Source: Venturia oleaginea
Lineage: Eukaryota; Ascomycota; Dothideomycetes; Venturiales; Venturiaceae
DNA length: 64,000 nt
Direction: 5' to 3'
Assembly: GCA_013176395.1 (NCBI GenBank)
Contig: JABMLP010000002.1
Span: 1,860,001 to 1,924,000, forward strand
In this document: positions 11,901-23,044 of the stretch, in pieces
How the letters are laid out: each line of letters opens with the position of its first letter
Position numbering within the stretch: the stretch's first letter is position 1
Position numbers and translations under genes: made by a program
Notes under the pieces: generated by a model
The model's input: only the letters and a program-made list of their open reading frames with translations
Database searches by the model: none
Told to the model about the DNA's origin: nothing

Positions 11901-13332
11901 CCAAGTAAGGAGGACGTTGATACCTCACCCGATCTACTTCGTTAATACCGAACGCCCTACACTTCGTTAAGTCCCAGACACGGAGCATTGGAAAGGCGAG
12001 AGACACGGAGCATTAGAAAAGGTAGAGATACGGAGCATTAGATGAGTGGAAGATACGGAGCATAGGGACAGCGGGAGACACGGACTCTATAACTGTAAGT
12101 AGTATTCCGTTTGTTAAGGTACTGGGGAAACAGGCTTGGTTAGTACGGGACCACCGGACCTCTCTCGCTGGTAACGGAGATTGGCATACGGAACCCGTGC
12201 AAGACATGGTCGGCCTATTCGGAGGAGACTCCTTTAGGTAACGCGAAACGGGCGTCAAAAACCCGCGGGGCGTGGTATACAATGGCAGCCACTGCTGGTC
12301 CCTAAGACCTCATCCCTTTGATGGGCTCTGACCTTAGGATAGCCTCGTGAGAGGTAGGATCAAGTCCTAATCAGAGAGACTGTCTGTATAGCCCGAGAGG
12401 ACGGATGCGCATGTCGGTGTACTAAGAGTAGGGAAGCCGGAACGAGGTGCAAACTCGGAAAGGCGTGCCCTTGAAGTATGCTTAAAGAGCAAACTAGGTG
12501 TTAACTGGGCAGGAAGGGCTTCGTCCACCCTGAGTGCTAAGCCGGCTTGAAGGCCAGGCTAAACAGGGCAAAGAGTCGCTACCTTTGCTGCTCTATCTAC
12601 AAGGATAGAGGCTAACATCTGGCCCTACAAGCCAGCAGACGTAGCCTTGAGCCTCTCCCCAGACTGTTGCGTCCCAGTTATGGCATTGGCAAGAGTAGGA
12701 GCGCGATATAGCAAGCAGGGAGAGCGACTAGCAGCAGGTAGGCTCCGACTATAAGACGGCAGGTCTATAGCACGATCGGCGCCATACAATACGGCAGCTA
12801 CCAGACAGCCTCGTCTACGGGCATATCCGGAGTATCACACCCAAGCAGCGAAATCACGACTACGATGGTTACTATTGTCTCCAGCATCACACAACCAAAT
12901 ACACTGCCGCATAGGAATCTGGTGTAAGGCAACTTTCACAAGCAGAAACATACTTAGGGAATCCATTGGCCTTGAGGGATAAGGCGAAACAGATAGACAA
13001 AGCTGAGCATTAGAGGGAGACTGTAGGTAGAAGGATAGCGAAACACGAGGCATTGCCTCTTGAGTCTACATAGCACAGATATACTAGCAGAGTAACCAGT
13101 GTCTACAAGAGCCCGCGGGCATTTGGAGATACTGGTTAAGGGGAAAGGGGGAGGACCGAGGGGACAGCTGGTCTTGTTTCAGTGAACGGGGCGAAGTGGG
13201 GCGCGGTGGATTATATAATCTATCACGTGTCGGCTGTCTGATGAAGTCCTCCTAACCGGACATGGCTGCGTGATTAAGCGGCTGCAAACGAGTAGGATAA
13301 AATCAATCAATCAATCAACCAAGTAAGGAGGA
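11901..13332 (+). mobile_element. Non-LTR (LINE/SINE-like) insertion with 14-bp target duplication
   Basis: Identical 14-bp direct repeats (ccaagtaaggagga) sit at 11901-11914 and 13319-13332. The right copy is directly preceded by a (ATCA)n tail (aatcaatcaatcaatcaa). A variable-length target duplication plus a simple 3' tail is the signature of target-primed reverse transcription, so the intervening 1.4 kb is read as a 5'-truncated or non-autonomous non-LTR element on the plus strand. No reverse-transcriptase ORF is left: the longest frames are under 90 codons and show no motif. Near its 5' end an agatacggagcatt-like unit recurs about five times (11988-12090). The structure is seen directly; the class assignment is inference. 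Confidence 0.65.
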
Positions 13333-13910
13333 TTATCGCTAACAAGTCGGCTTCTCAAAAGCTACGAAGCCAACGAAACTATTTTGATTGGCCACTTAAT
13401 TGAGTCCTATCAATATTTTGATGGATAAAAAGATGTGTTGCTTCGGTGTATTCTATAGTCGATATGCATTGGCTTGATGCGAAGAGGCAATACCCGATAC
13501 TCGACCGTACCACCTAAATATAAGAAATTTAAACCGAAAGAAAGTTTCTAGATAGCCTATCTCCCGCTGTTACGCAGAGGCTATGACTCAAAGTAATCTA
13601 GCTGGATTTGGCTAATCCGTACAGTAGGGCTCAAGTGGTCCGGGGCGACAATTTCGTATCAAACAAGTGAAGCGAAGCTTGCAAGATATAAGAGTCGTGA
13701 ATTGTGCTAAGTAACTAAAAGCAATAGCGAAGTAACTAGAGAGTGAAGATACGAGACACTGAGGGAGCAGAGTCTCGTCCTATATATATAGAGATCTATC
13801 TCCTAAGAAATCCTGCGCTCGCAACGCTCGCAATCGAGCGTGTCGAGCGCTCGCTTTGCCAAGGCTCGAGCGTTCACATGATCCTCCCGATCCCGTGTAA
13901 CAACTTACTA
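13333..13910. other. Transposon-island spacer, possible solo LTR
   Basis: AT-rich DNA without ORFs. Positions 13568-13902 begin TGTTAC and end GTAACA, like the inverted termini of a fungal LTR, and contain a TATATATA box. No matching 5-bp target duplication flanks it (cccgc versus actta), so the solo-LTR reading is weak. Confidence 0.25.
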
Positions 13911-15752
13911 ACGTAATCCACCATCGAGCGGTACACACCACCGAGTGGTACACATTTTCGTATCCTCATCGATTAACCCACAATGCCACCACAACTAGTC
14001 AATACAAAGGCCCAGAAAGAGGGTCAACTACTCCTTGCTCATGACGCTTATTTGAAAGGCCATTTTCCAAGTATTCGAAAGGCCGCTGATGCCTATTCTG
14101 TCCCATTTACTTCCCTTGCCTCCCGCCTTCGCGGACGCGCTTCACGCGTCGATTCGCCCCCAAATTGCCAAAAGCTTACGGATACGGAAGAGGAGGTCGT
14201 TGAGCATTGGATACTATCTATGGATGAAAGAGGTTATCCATTGACCGTTACTGGGGTACGCGATGCGGCAAAAATCGTACTCGAGCAGCGTGTAGGCTCA
14301 GATTGCAAAATCGGTGTCAATTAGCCTCAGCGATACATCAACCGCCGCCCTAGCCTCAAATCGCGATATTCACGCAGCTACGATAATCAAAGGGCGAGAT
14401 GCGAAGATCCAGTCCTTATTGGGGCCTGGTTTCGGCTTGTACAAAACACAATCGCTAAATACGGCATCCTCAATAACGATATCTACAACTTCGACGAAAC
14501 CGGCTTTGCAATGGGCCTTGCAAGTACCTCACGCGTAGTTACTGCCTCAGATAGGCGTGGCAGACCCCCTCAATTACAGCCTGGCGATCGCGAATGGGTT
14601 ACGGCAATCGAATCGATCAATGCGCTGGGTTGGAGCCTCCCGCCGATGGTGATCTTCAAAGGCAAGGTACATATATCATCTTGGTACGAAAACAACAATA
14701 TACCGCCTGATTGGACAATCGCTTTGAGTACAAATGGATGGACTAATGACCAGCTTGGATTACATTGGCTAAAAGAGGTTTTCGAGCCAAATACAGCTGC
14801 AAGAAAGGTTGGTAGTTATCGACTACTAATTCTGGATGGCCACGGCAGCCACGCAACGCCAGAATTTGATCAATTTTTTGCAGACGGGATGATTATTACT
14901 CTTTGTATGCCACCGCATTCATCACATCTTCTTCAACCTCTCGATATTGGTTGTTTTTCGGTCCTCAAGCGTACCTATGGCCAACAAGTCTCGGAATATA
15001 TGAGGCTTGGCATAAATCATATCGACAACATTGAGTTTCTTCACACCTTTAAAATTGCTCGAATTAGTGCCCTCACAATAAGCAATATTCAACGCAGCTT
15101 CACTGCTGCCGGTCTCGTACCTCTTGATCCAGATCAGGTACTTTCAACCATCCAGATTAGGCCATCTACCCCTACAGCGCCCTTGGCCGCAAACCAAGAG
15201 CAATGGCAACCAGAAACATCTCAGAATCTAACCCAGTTAGAGCTGCAGGTAGCTACAATCAAAGGCTATCTTAAGAGACGTTCAAAAAGTCCACCAAGAC
15301 CAACAGATCAGGCCCTTAATCAGCTTGTCAAGGGCTGCCAGATCGCGATGCAAGGCGCCGCTTTACTAGCTGCGGAAAATGAGAAATTAAGGGCTGCAAA
15401 CGAGAGGCAGAAGCGAAAGAGGCAACTAAAAAGGAGATATATTAGTCAATCAAGCGCTTTAACTGTTGCAGAGGGCTCAAGCTTACTTCAACTTTCTAAA
15501 GAAGCTTCGGTTATTAGCAGTAACCAGGTTGATCAAGAGCCTTATATTGAGGAAGAATCACCAAATGAAGAGGAGAACATTGTAATTACTTGTTTTATTT
15601 GTCGCAGTGGTGACCATTTTGTAGTCAACTGTCAGACATATAGATAGAAATATTTAAAAATGAGAGATTTATTGGTGCATAATAGAGTAATTGATGAGGA
15701 TACGAAAATGTGTACCGCTCGGTGGTGTGTACCGCTCGATGGTGGATTACGT
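13911..15752 (+). mobile_element. Pogo/Fot1-like DDE DNA transposon
   Basis: An 1842-bp element bounded by TA dinucleotides (13909-13910 and 15753-15754). It has ~64-bp terminal inverted repeats that start acgtaatccaccatcgagcg and differ at only a few positions. Each terminus carries two tandem copies of a ~17-bp motif (accatcgagcggtacac / accaccgagtggtacac), probably transposase-binding sites. TA duplication plus a DDE_1 transposase places it in the pogo/Fot1 branch of Tc1/mariner. The near-identical termini point to recent insertion. Confidence 0.9.
13983..15647 (+). pseudogene. Pogo-like transposase, one premature stop
   Basis: A 555-codon frame interrupted once by TAG at 14322-14324; the reading frame is the same before and after. 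Residues 1-110 hold the CENP-B/Psq-type helix-turn-helix DNA-binding region. The part after the stop has NFDETGFAMG (first catalytic Asp), LILDGHGSH (second Asp) and the LLQPLDIGCF block of the DDE_1 superfamily. The TAG stands where relatives have Trp before PQR. TGG to TAG on this strand equals CpA to TpA on the other, the change made by repeat-induced point mutation. The extreme C terminus carries a CCHC zinc knuckle (CFICRSGDHFVVNC), unusual for this family as far as I know. The copy is probably inactive unless read through or helped in trans. Confidence 0.88.
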
Positions 15753-15871
15753 TAACTGATAAAAAGGTCTCTTAGATCTATTTAGAGCGGAATCTATAAT
15801 TCTATACTATAGAAGTTAGAGGGCTACTAGTATTAATAGTATACTAATTTAATCTTTCCCCCTACTAAATA
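15753..15871. other. Spacer between two DDE elements
   Basis: 119 bp of AT-rich sequence with short palindromes (ctagtattaatagtatact). No gene. Confidence 0.4.
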
Positions 15872-16930
15872 ACGTATTCCACCACCGAGCCGGCCACTTT
15901 TCCTTGGCACAGCCCTTATCCTCTTCAACACGCAATGTCTCAACAACGCAACGCGACAGCCGTTCAAGAAGAAGGCAGAATCGATCTCGCTCTTCAGGCC
16001 TATACCTCTGGCCAATTTCAAAGCCTACGGCGCGCTGCTGCAGCCTTCAACATCAAACACCTAAGGCTCTCTGATCGGCTCTGCGGAATTACCTCTCGAT
16101 CTCAAACTCGCCCAAACTCCCATAAGCTCACTGCAACAGAAGGGCAAACGCTTGTCCAATATATCCTCGACCTCGATTTGCGAGGATTTGCGCCCCGGCT
16201 GTGTGAGGTGGCAGATATGGCGGATAAACTGCTGGGTGTAGGCGGTGGAGAGCTAGTAGGGAAAAACTGGGCTGAGAGGTTCGTAACGCGCCCAGATGAG
16301 CTCAAGATGGCCTTCAATAGAGCCAAGGATAGGCAGAGGATACTACAGGAAGACCCAGAGATTATCGGCGCGTGGTTCAAGCTCGTTGCAGATACCAAAG
16401 CCAAGTACGGCATCCACGACAAGGATACGCACAACTTTGACGAGATTGGCTTCCAGATGGGCGTTATTGGGTCAATGAAGGTCGTCACAGCTTCTGAAAG
16501 ACATACACGGTCTAATTTGATCCAGCCAGGCAATCGCGAGTGGGTTACAGTTATCCAGAGTATCTGCGCCGCTGGGTATGCGACCCCGCCCTTCATTATC
16601 TACAAAGGACGCGTTCACATCTCTGCGTGGTATGAGGAGGCAGATATACCAAGGAATTGGAAGCTCTCGGTCTCTGAGAACGGCTGGACAAACAATGCGC
16701 TTGGTCTTAAGTGGTTGAAGCACTTTGACGCGCATACAAAGGCGCGTCAAGTAGGGGGGTGCGCGAAGGTGTAAAAAGGATATTGAGATATCTTCTGAAT
16801 CAGATAGCAGCACGACAGACTTGGAATCTATTGTTGATAGCGATAAAATTGAAGAGGCGTAATGTGAGTTGGTCGTGCCAAGGAAAATTGGCCGGCTCGG
16901 TGGTGTGGCCGGCTCGGTGGTGGAATACGT
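15872..16930 (+). mobile_element. Internally deleted pogo-like element
   Basis: A 1059-bp relative of the preceding element, flanked by TA (15870-15871, 16931-16932), with termini acgtattccaccaccgagcc and their complement. The right end keeps two tandem copies of the subterminal motif (ccaccgagccggccaca type); the left end keeps one. The element lacks the middle of the transposase, so it is a non-autonomous derivative that an intact relative might mobilise. Sequence differences show it is a separate family member, not a copy of its neighbour. Confidence 0.88.
15935..16774 (+). pseudogene. Truncated pogo-like transposase
   Basis: A 279-codon frame with the N-terminal helix-turn-helix region and the first catalytic Asp block (HNFDEIGFQMG), then REWVTVIQ and FIIYKGRVH. 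It ends just after KARQVGG, where family members continue to the second catalytic Asp. The acidic C-terminal tail of the protein reappears out of frame at about 16779-16862 (DIEISSESDSS then DSDKIEEA), so a deletion removed the catalytic centre and shifted the frame. No active enzyme can be made. Confidence 0.87.
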
Positions 16931-17425
16931 TATTAGATCCTGGTATTATAAAAATTCTAGACCCTGGATTTATAACAACAATAGCTAAATCGGAATCTAG
17001 ATAATACCGGGCCCGGAATAGAGGATTAGGAGTACCAGGACCGGAGGGTATCCTATACTAACTATAGTATATATGACTCAGGTAGTAAACGGGGGTGTAT
17101 AGTTTAACGGCGCCGGTCTATAGACGGGGCGCGGTCTGGAAAGTAACGAAAGGCTTTTTTATCCCAGAGAGTTCGGTTTCTACAATTGTAGATTGAGATT
17201 GTAGGCACATGGCACATACGCCATTACATACCACGTAAAATCCGATTATTATCATATACGGATATTCCGATTGTATATCTTTGCAATTACGTATATGTCG
17301 CTGCAAAGAAAACGAATATATGTGTGGATTGGGCAATTAACTGAATCCAAGTCCCCACCTATAAACCCAAAGACAACTCCAGCGCCCCCACTTTCTTCTG
17401 CTATTCAACAAAATCACACGCCGCC
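16931..17425. other. AT-rich flank of the transposon island
   Basis: About 0.5 kb with an imperfect internal repeat (ctggtattataaa / ctggatttataac) and no ORF. It probably contains degraded repeat DNA and the 3' flank of the GMC gene. Confidence 0.35.
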
Positions 17426-19509
17426 TCAATGCCCCGGAGCGGCATGATCCTTCAAGATGTCCGCTGAGATCTTCTCCGCAAGCGCATAGATAGTACTCTG
17501 CGGATGTCCCGGCGGCAAAAATGCAAACGAACTGGCATCCACGACTCGAAGTCCCTTCACGCCAAACACCCGCGCCTTACTATCAACGACAGCGTTCGGA
17601 TCTCCCTCCTTTCCCATCCGACAGGTACAAGCCGCATGCCACACTGTATGCAGCGTCTTCCGAATGTGATTCAAGATCTGTTCATCCGTCTGCACACCTG
17701 GACCCGGATAATACTCCGTCTTGTTAGTAAGGACGGGTTCCATGAATTTCGAAGCGAATGCTTCACGAACGCGTTTGTATGCCACGATGGCGACTTCTTG
17801 ATCCGTGCGGTGGGTAAGCCAGTTTGGATTTATGAGTGGCAAGTCTGCTGTATCTGGGCTTTTGATCGTGACGTTTCCTTTGGAAAGAGGAGCAACCAGT
17901 GCTGCCAAGATGGAGGCGTATTGGTATCCGTCGCCTGGTTGACTGGCGAAGAGGCCTGAGAAATTACCGATGTAGCCTGGGGCTGAGAGGTATTCGATTT
18001 CTGGCCAATCGGCGGGGTAAGGTGCTAGATCTGCGATGGCGTTGGGGGAGAGGCTGGAACGCATGGTTTTTGGTACCTTTTCCCAGCCGAGGAAGTCGCA
18101 GACGGGGTTGGTGAGGGGGCCGGTCTTTTTAGACACGTATTCGGTGAGGAAGGTGGAGAGGATGGTGGGGATTGAGTTTGCGATTTTGGTGAGGGTGTCT
18201 ACGTTGACGCGGTAGGTTGGGCCCATGAAGATGTGATCCTATCATTTGTTGTTAGAAAGTCTCAGTCACATGCGGATCCAAGGACCATATCCTCACCTCC
18301 ATCCCCTGTCCCACAGCCGGCAAATCGCTGAGAATGGGAATCTTGAACTGATTAAGAGTAGCTTTTGGCCTAATGCCCGAGACCATCAAGAGCTGCGGAC
18401 TTTGAAAAGCCCCCGCCGAAACGATCACCTCCCTCTTCGCAACGATTTTGTAAGGCACCGTCGCACCCACCACTTCAACGCCCGTAGCCTTCTTCCGCGC
18501 ATCAAAGAGAACCTTCTTTGCCATCGTCTTAGTATACACCTTCAAATTCCTCCTCGCCTTCGCCGCAGCCAAAAAAGACGTCTCCGAGGACTCTCGACTC
18601 TGATATACAGGATCGATAGTAGAGGAGCAATACTGCGCTCCCATCAAACTTCCACTATTAAAGTCGTCAACAGATGGTATTCCAATATCATTTAGAGACC
18701 CTTGGATCCAGCTCGAAAAGGGCCCGGCGTAGTTTGCGTAGCTGACTCTCAAAGGACCACTTTGAGGCGGAAACGCATCAGCCCTGAACTTGGCAGTTGC
18801 ATTCGCAGCCCTTGGCGAACCCTTCGGCGCCGTAAAATTAACGCTTTTTTGGTACAACGGTAGGAAGTTATCCCATGAATACGAGAGATCCCCGATTTGC
18901 TTGGCCCACATGTCCATCGTCCCTTTCGTCGCGCGTTGATATATCATAACTGCCTCTTTTGTCAGCCTTACCTTACCTTACCATACCATACCATTTCCCC
19001 AAATCTCTCCTTTCTCTGATATGATGAGGGAAACTTACAGTTCCGAGCGCTACTCCCACCGAGGCAGTATCCTCTGGCATAATGTATCTTCCTCCCCGAC
19101 GCCCCCGCCTGCGGCGTCGTCATGAAATTCCAACCGACGAGCGGATTCGTGTCCCAGGAACTTGTTCCCACCCAGAAGACATCACCGGCGGGTGTGGAGC
19201 TGAGGAGAGGATTGTTGGTTTCGTAGTGGCCTCCTGCTTCGACGACAGCCACGCTGATGGCGGGGTTTTCAGAGAGTCGCGCTGCGACTGCTAGACCAGC
19301 GGTCCCTAATTGGATGTATTAGTGAAAATAGGTTGGAGGGAGGTCGTGGATAAGTGAGGATGTAGGAGGGTGGAATGTATCTTACCTCCGCCAACCACGA
19401 CGTAATCATAAGCTGCATCTTTCAGTCTTTCATCTGCATTTGGGGCGGGTGTAGCGAGTGAATGTGCGATTAAGCTGACCAGAGCAGCGAAAGGAAGGAA
19501 ATGGAACAT
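17426..19509 (-). CDS. Secreted GMC-family FAD oxidoreductase
   Basis: A 618-aa flavoprotein in four exons (19386-19509, 19039-19305, 18297-18949, 17426-18238). The ATG at 19507-19509 starts a signal peptide (about residues 1-20). DYVVVGGGTAGL is the FAD-binding GxGxxG loop, split by intron 1. GYCLGGSSARN is GMC signature 1, and SAGAFQSPQLLMVSG resembles signature 2. The C terminus has the catalytic His in WHAACTCRMG, and LRVVDASSF then PPGHPQSTIYALAEKI. The family oxidises alcohols or dehydrogenates precursors; relatives with this HAACTCRMG end include aryl-alcohol oxidases and secondary-metabolite enzymes such as patulin synthase. It sits 1.3 kb from the epoxide hydrolase, same strand, and is separated from the prenyltransferase by transposons. 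The substrate is unknown. Confidence 0.88.
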
Positions 19510-20786
19510 GACTAGAACGAACGTATGAAAGGGAGACAAGGTGAGGAATACAAGTCAAGAAGAAACAGCGAGGATAAGACACAACGGAATCGCGTGGCGC
19601 TTACCGGTAGCCTGGCCGAGGGTAGATTTTCTACGATCATGGCCTGAAGCAGCAAACTGCCACCTCTGTTACCGTGAGTAGCGAGGACCATTTCTGACAT
19701 CTATTCGAGGAATTTCAAAACAATTCCTTCACTGGTTCTGATGGGGTTCCCATGTCATCTGTATCGTGGGCATGGGAAAAAATGATCATTGCGGACCCAC
19801 CAAAGGATCGCTCTTCGATCTAGATTGGCTTGTGATGTGAAGACTGGGCGGTCTGAGTAGTAAGTAGACATTTCACAGTAGTTGCGCGTTGGGGTGGACC
19901 CTTGGAACCAGGTGGGTCGTACGCGCTCAATCATATTGGGACGAAAAGATTCTGTTCCATCTTGTAATAGTAAGTGGATTTTGGGTGAGAGGGAGGCTGG
20001 AAGTCGGGTGACATGTGAATCTACAAAAAGTGGAAACGGTGGTCCTTGCTTTGACATGATGGAAACAGTACTCCGCTGTCAGGTGTCAGAGGTTGTTCTT
20101 AAGATGAGCTTGAATATCCGTCGGAGAGATGTCCGTGGCTCCCAAGTTCGCCGACGGCATAAGGAAAGCTCGTGACATTTCTGTTGTTGGTAATACAGAG
20201 GGTTCGCTGAGCACTTCATGTCCGAACCATATCAGAGAGGAGAAAGCCTGATGAAAATGTAGGAACCAATAATCTTTTCGACGAGAAGAAGGCCTGCGAA
20301 TCCATCCAGAAGTAGGAACACAAGCGAACTACTAATAGTAATATACTGGAAGATCTTAACTTAGACTAGATAGTAGGCGATATTAATAGAAGATAGTGAT
20401 TTTCTCACATTGTGCTGTCGTATCACAATTGATGTCGATCAAGTCCCGGTATCCATGGTCTGAATACTGCCCGATCCTCGGTGATTTGATATATGGCTAG
20501 CCACAGCGCCCACGATTAGCTATGTTTGATTTTAGAGTAACAAACCAACAGCCCATCTGTGGCGTTCAGGGGAAATGGATCCTAGGCCACCACAGATGGG
20601 TCGAGTGGCTTCAAAACTCACGTCAATGGCGAAAACGGTTTGCTTCAATATGTGTATTAAGATGTATAAGTACAAAGAGTTGACGACCGGAATTTTGCGT
20701 ACGCATCGCCTGTCTCACATTAGCCCTGCTTACGCGATAATAAGACGAAAACACGAATAGCAACAAATTACCTTTGTGACAACACC
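19510..20786. other. Intergenic, no supported gene
   Basis: Promoter side of the GMC gene and 3' flank of the epoxide hydrolase. An AT-rich palindromic patch (ctactaatagtaatatactg, about 20329-20350) resembles the spacer at 15.8 kb and may be repeat debris. No ORF of interest. Confidence 0.4.
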
Positions 20787-22281
20787 CTACAGCTTAGAAC
20801 CACGTCTGTAGCCATCGGCGCCTTTGATTATGCCATATAGCGGGCCCTTCTTTCCAAACATTTTCTCCAGGTCACCAGCAACCTCAGAAGGCGATTCCCA
20901 GGCGGCGAAATGCCCGCCCCGAGACTTAACACTTTCGTATGCAACAGGACCAAGCGTGCGACCCCATGTTTGGGGGACAACCGTCAGTTCCCGTGGGAAA
21001 TAGGCGAGGCCGAGTTTCACGTGCGGTATCCATTCGGAGAGGGCGTCACGATGAGTGATTTTGGTGCCAGTCGAGTGAACTGCTTCATAGTAGATTCTCA
21101 CACTCGCTGCAGGGCCAGCAGTTGAGAAGTAGTAAATCGAGATCCATGTCAGGATCTCATCATCGGTCCATGGGTAGTCATCGGTCCAATCATGCAATTT
21201 CTGTAGTAGAAGCGTCAGATTACGGACTTTCAGGATGCAAGCTACCGTGTGGTAGACTTACCTCGTATATCCAGGCGAGTAGAGCAACAGGGCTATCAGC
21301 AAGGGCATATCCGATAGTTTGTGGCTTCGTTCGCTGCTCAAGATTGTAACCGGAGCCTATCACCAATTAGCGTGGCTTGTTGACTCTGTTCCTATGCGAC
21401 ATCCCTTCTTGATTGAACCAAGCGCTCCTTTCAAGCCCTTTCTTTTCGCGCTCAGAATACGGAAATAGAGAGTGTTGAGCTGCTAGTAGTGGATTCTTCT
21501 TGTATTTCGGGGGGTTCGCGCGAATCATGTTCACATGACTGGCTTTGACATGGTCTGGATACAGCAGGCCCTTCTAAATATCAGTAAATGACTCCTACTG
21601 GTTGGTTATGTTGGCCTACCATGGCACGGGTGATGAAGAATCCCCAGTCTCCCCCCTGTGTGACTATTTGTCTCGTCAATGAAAGCCTACTCGGCAAACC
21701 CATAGCATCCATGACCTACCATACTCTTTGTATCCCAATTGTTGCATTAATGTATGGCAAACCTCTGCATACTTCTCTAAATTGAATCCAGGCTTCTTCA
21801 CGACGCTTGAAAATCCGAAATTTGGTAAGGATGGCGCGACGACATGGAAGGCTGGACCACTACCATCGCCCCTCAGCAATGGCAACAACTTCTCTACCTC
21901 AAGGAATGATCCGGGCCCTGAAGACAATTAGAGTCGAACAAAAAACACGACGGAAAGGATCCACGTACAGCCATGGCAAAACAAAAGTGGAATCGCATTC
22001 TTGACCGGACTAGGCTGATGAACGTAATGAATGTTGATTGGATCAAAGCCAATAGGAGTGATAATAGCCTCAAAGTTGGGCAGTTGATTTATTTTGGCCT
22101 CTGCTTTCCTCCAGTCGAATTTTGTCTTCCAATACTCGGTCAATCGCTTTATATCACGAAGAGGTGCTCCATACATCCACATATCGCCGCTTTCAAGCTC
22201 GTCAGGGAAATCGGTTGCTGCAAGCTTGGCCTGGAGCTTTTCCAGGGCCTCATCGGGCACACTGAGGGTGAATGATGCCAT
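20787..22281 (-). CDS. Epoxide hydrolase with a defective splice donor
   Basis: A 410-aa alpha/beta-hydrolase of the microsomal/fungal epoxide hydrolase type in six exons (21969-22281, 21720-21917, 21621-21663, 21404-21573, 21262-21356, 20787-21200). The EHN N-terminal segment ([20 protein letters not shown]), oxyanion loop HGWPGSF, nucleophile elbow GGDWG (Asp) and the catalytic His in GGHFAAWE are all present. It would open an epoxide to a diol. Intron 4 (21357-21403, 47 nt) has a good branch point (GCTAAT) and TAG acceptor but begins GATGTC instead of GTATGT-like sequence, as if one T were lost. Without splicing, translation stops after 13 more codons and loses the catalytic His. It may be a recent pseudogene, a rare non-canonical intron or an assembly error. 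Confidence 0.8.
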
Positions 22282-23044
22282 ATCACGAGATTATCAGTAT
22301 GAGCTGTGGAAATTGTTGTTGTTGTTGTTGTTGTTTGTTCTCCTCTTTTGAACCTATCCTCGGATGTGGCCCATATAGGTGACATCATGGTTCGTTAACA
22401 AAACTTCGACCAACTCCAAGACTCACCATATCCAACCTCTTCATTGTGTCTTGAACTTAGGCTAGGAGCAGTGCCACAGTAGCTTCCTCAATTCCGTGTC
22501 CCCGGGCATTCAAAAATTGTAAATTTCTAGCGAAATATTTACTTAAAAGTCACAGGAATTTTATCGCCATCGATCTTAAATTATAGAGAATAAGTGCTGT
22601 TACCCGACCAGCATTCAAAAGAATGACCCGAGCTTCGAACAGTGTATACACAAGGATTTGAGATATAACCGTACTTCATGCTTCACAATCCATACCGACC
22701 CACGCGTTTGTACGACGTACCATGGACCAGGTACAGAAAAGATGATTCGTACTCTCACGAGGGTATCCAGCAGAACCAGCCTTGTGCAAAGCGCTATGAA
22801 TAGATACGAGATTTGTAACAGTCTCGGAATACTCCCACAAGCTCCGTCAGCTGTCACTCGCTGTTCGACCGCAGCTCGGGTTGACCTCCTTGCTGGTTAT
22901 ATCATACACTTCTGCTTCCAACAGGAACCCCTCAATCGTATCCATTGAAACCTGCCGTGTTCTTTAGACAAAGGTCTTTTGAAAGCCGCTAGGATCCTAT
23001 TGTCCTCTATATCCATGTGAAGACGTTCTCGCTGAACGCATACT
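22282..23044. other. Intergenic with a short (gtt)n microsatellite
   Basis: A (gtt)8-like tract lies at about 22310-22336, just upstream of the epoxide hydrolase start. Otherwise nothing was recognised. Confidence 0.5.

Noticed and set aside
14314..14538. A frameshift between the two halves of the first transposase.
   Set aside because: Both halves lie in the same frame; translating through shows one in-frame TAG and conserved sequence on each side.
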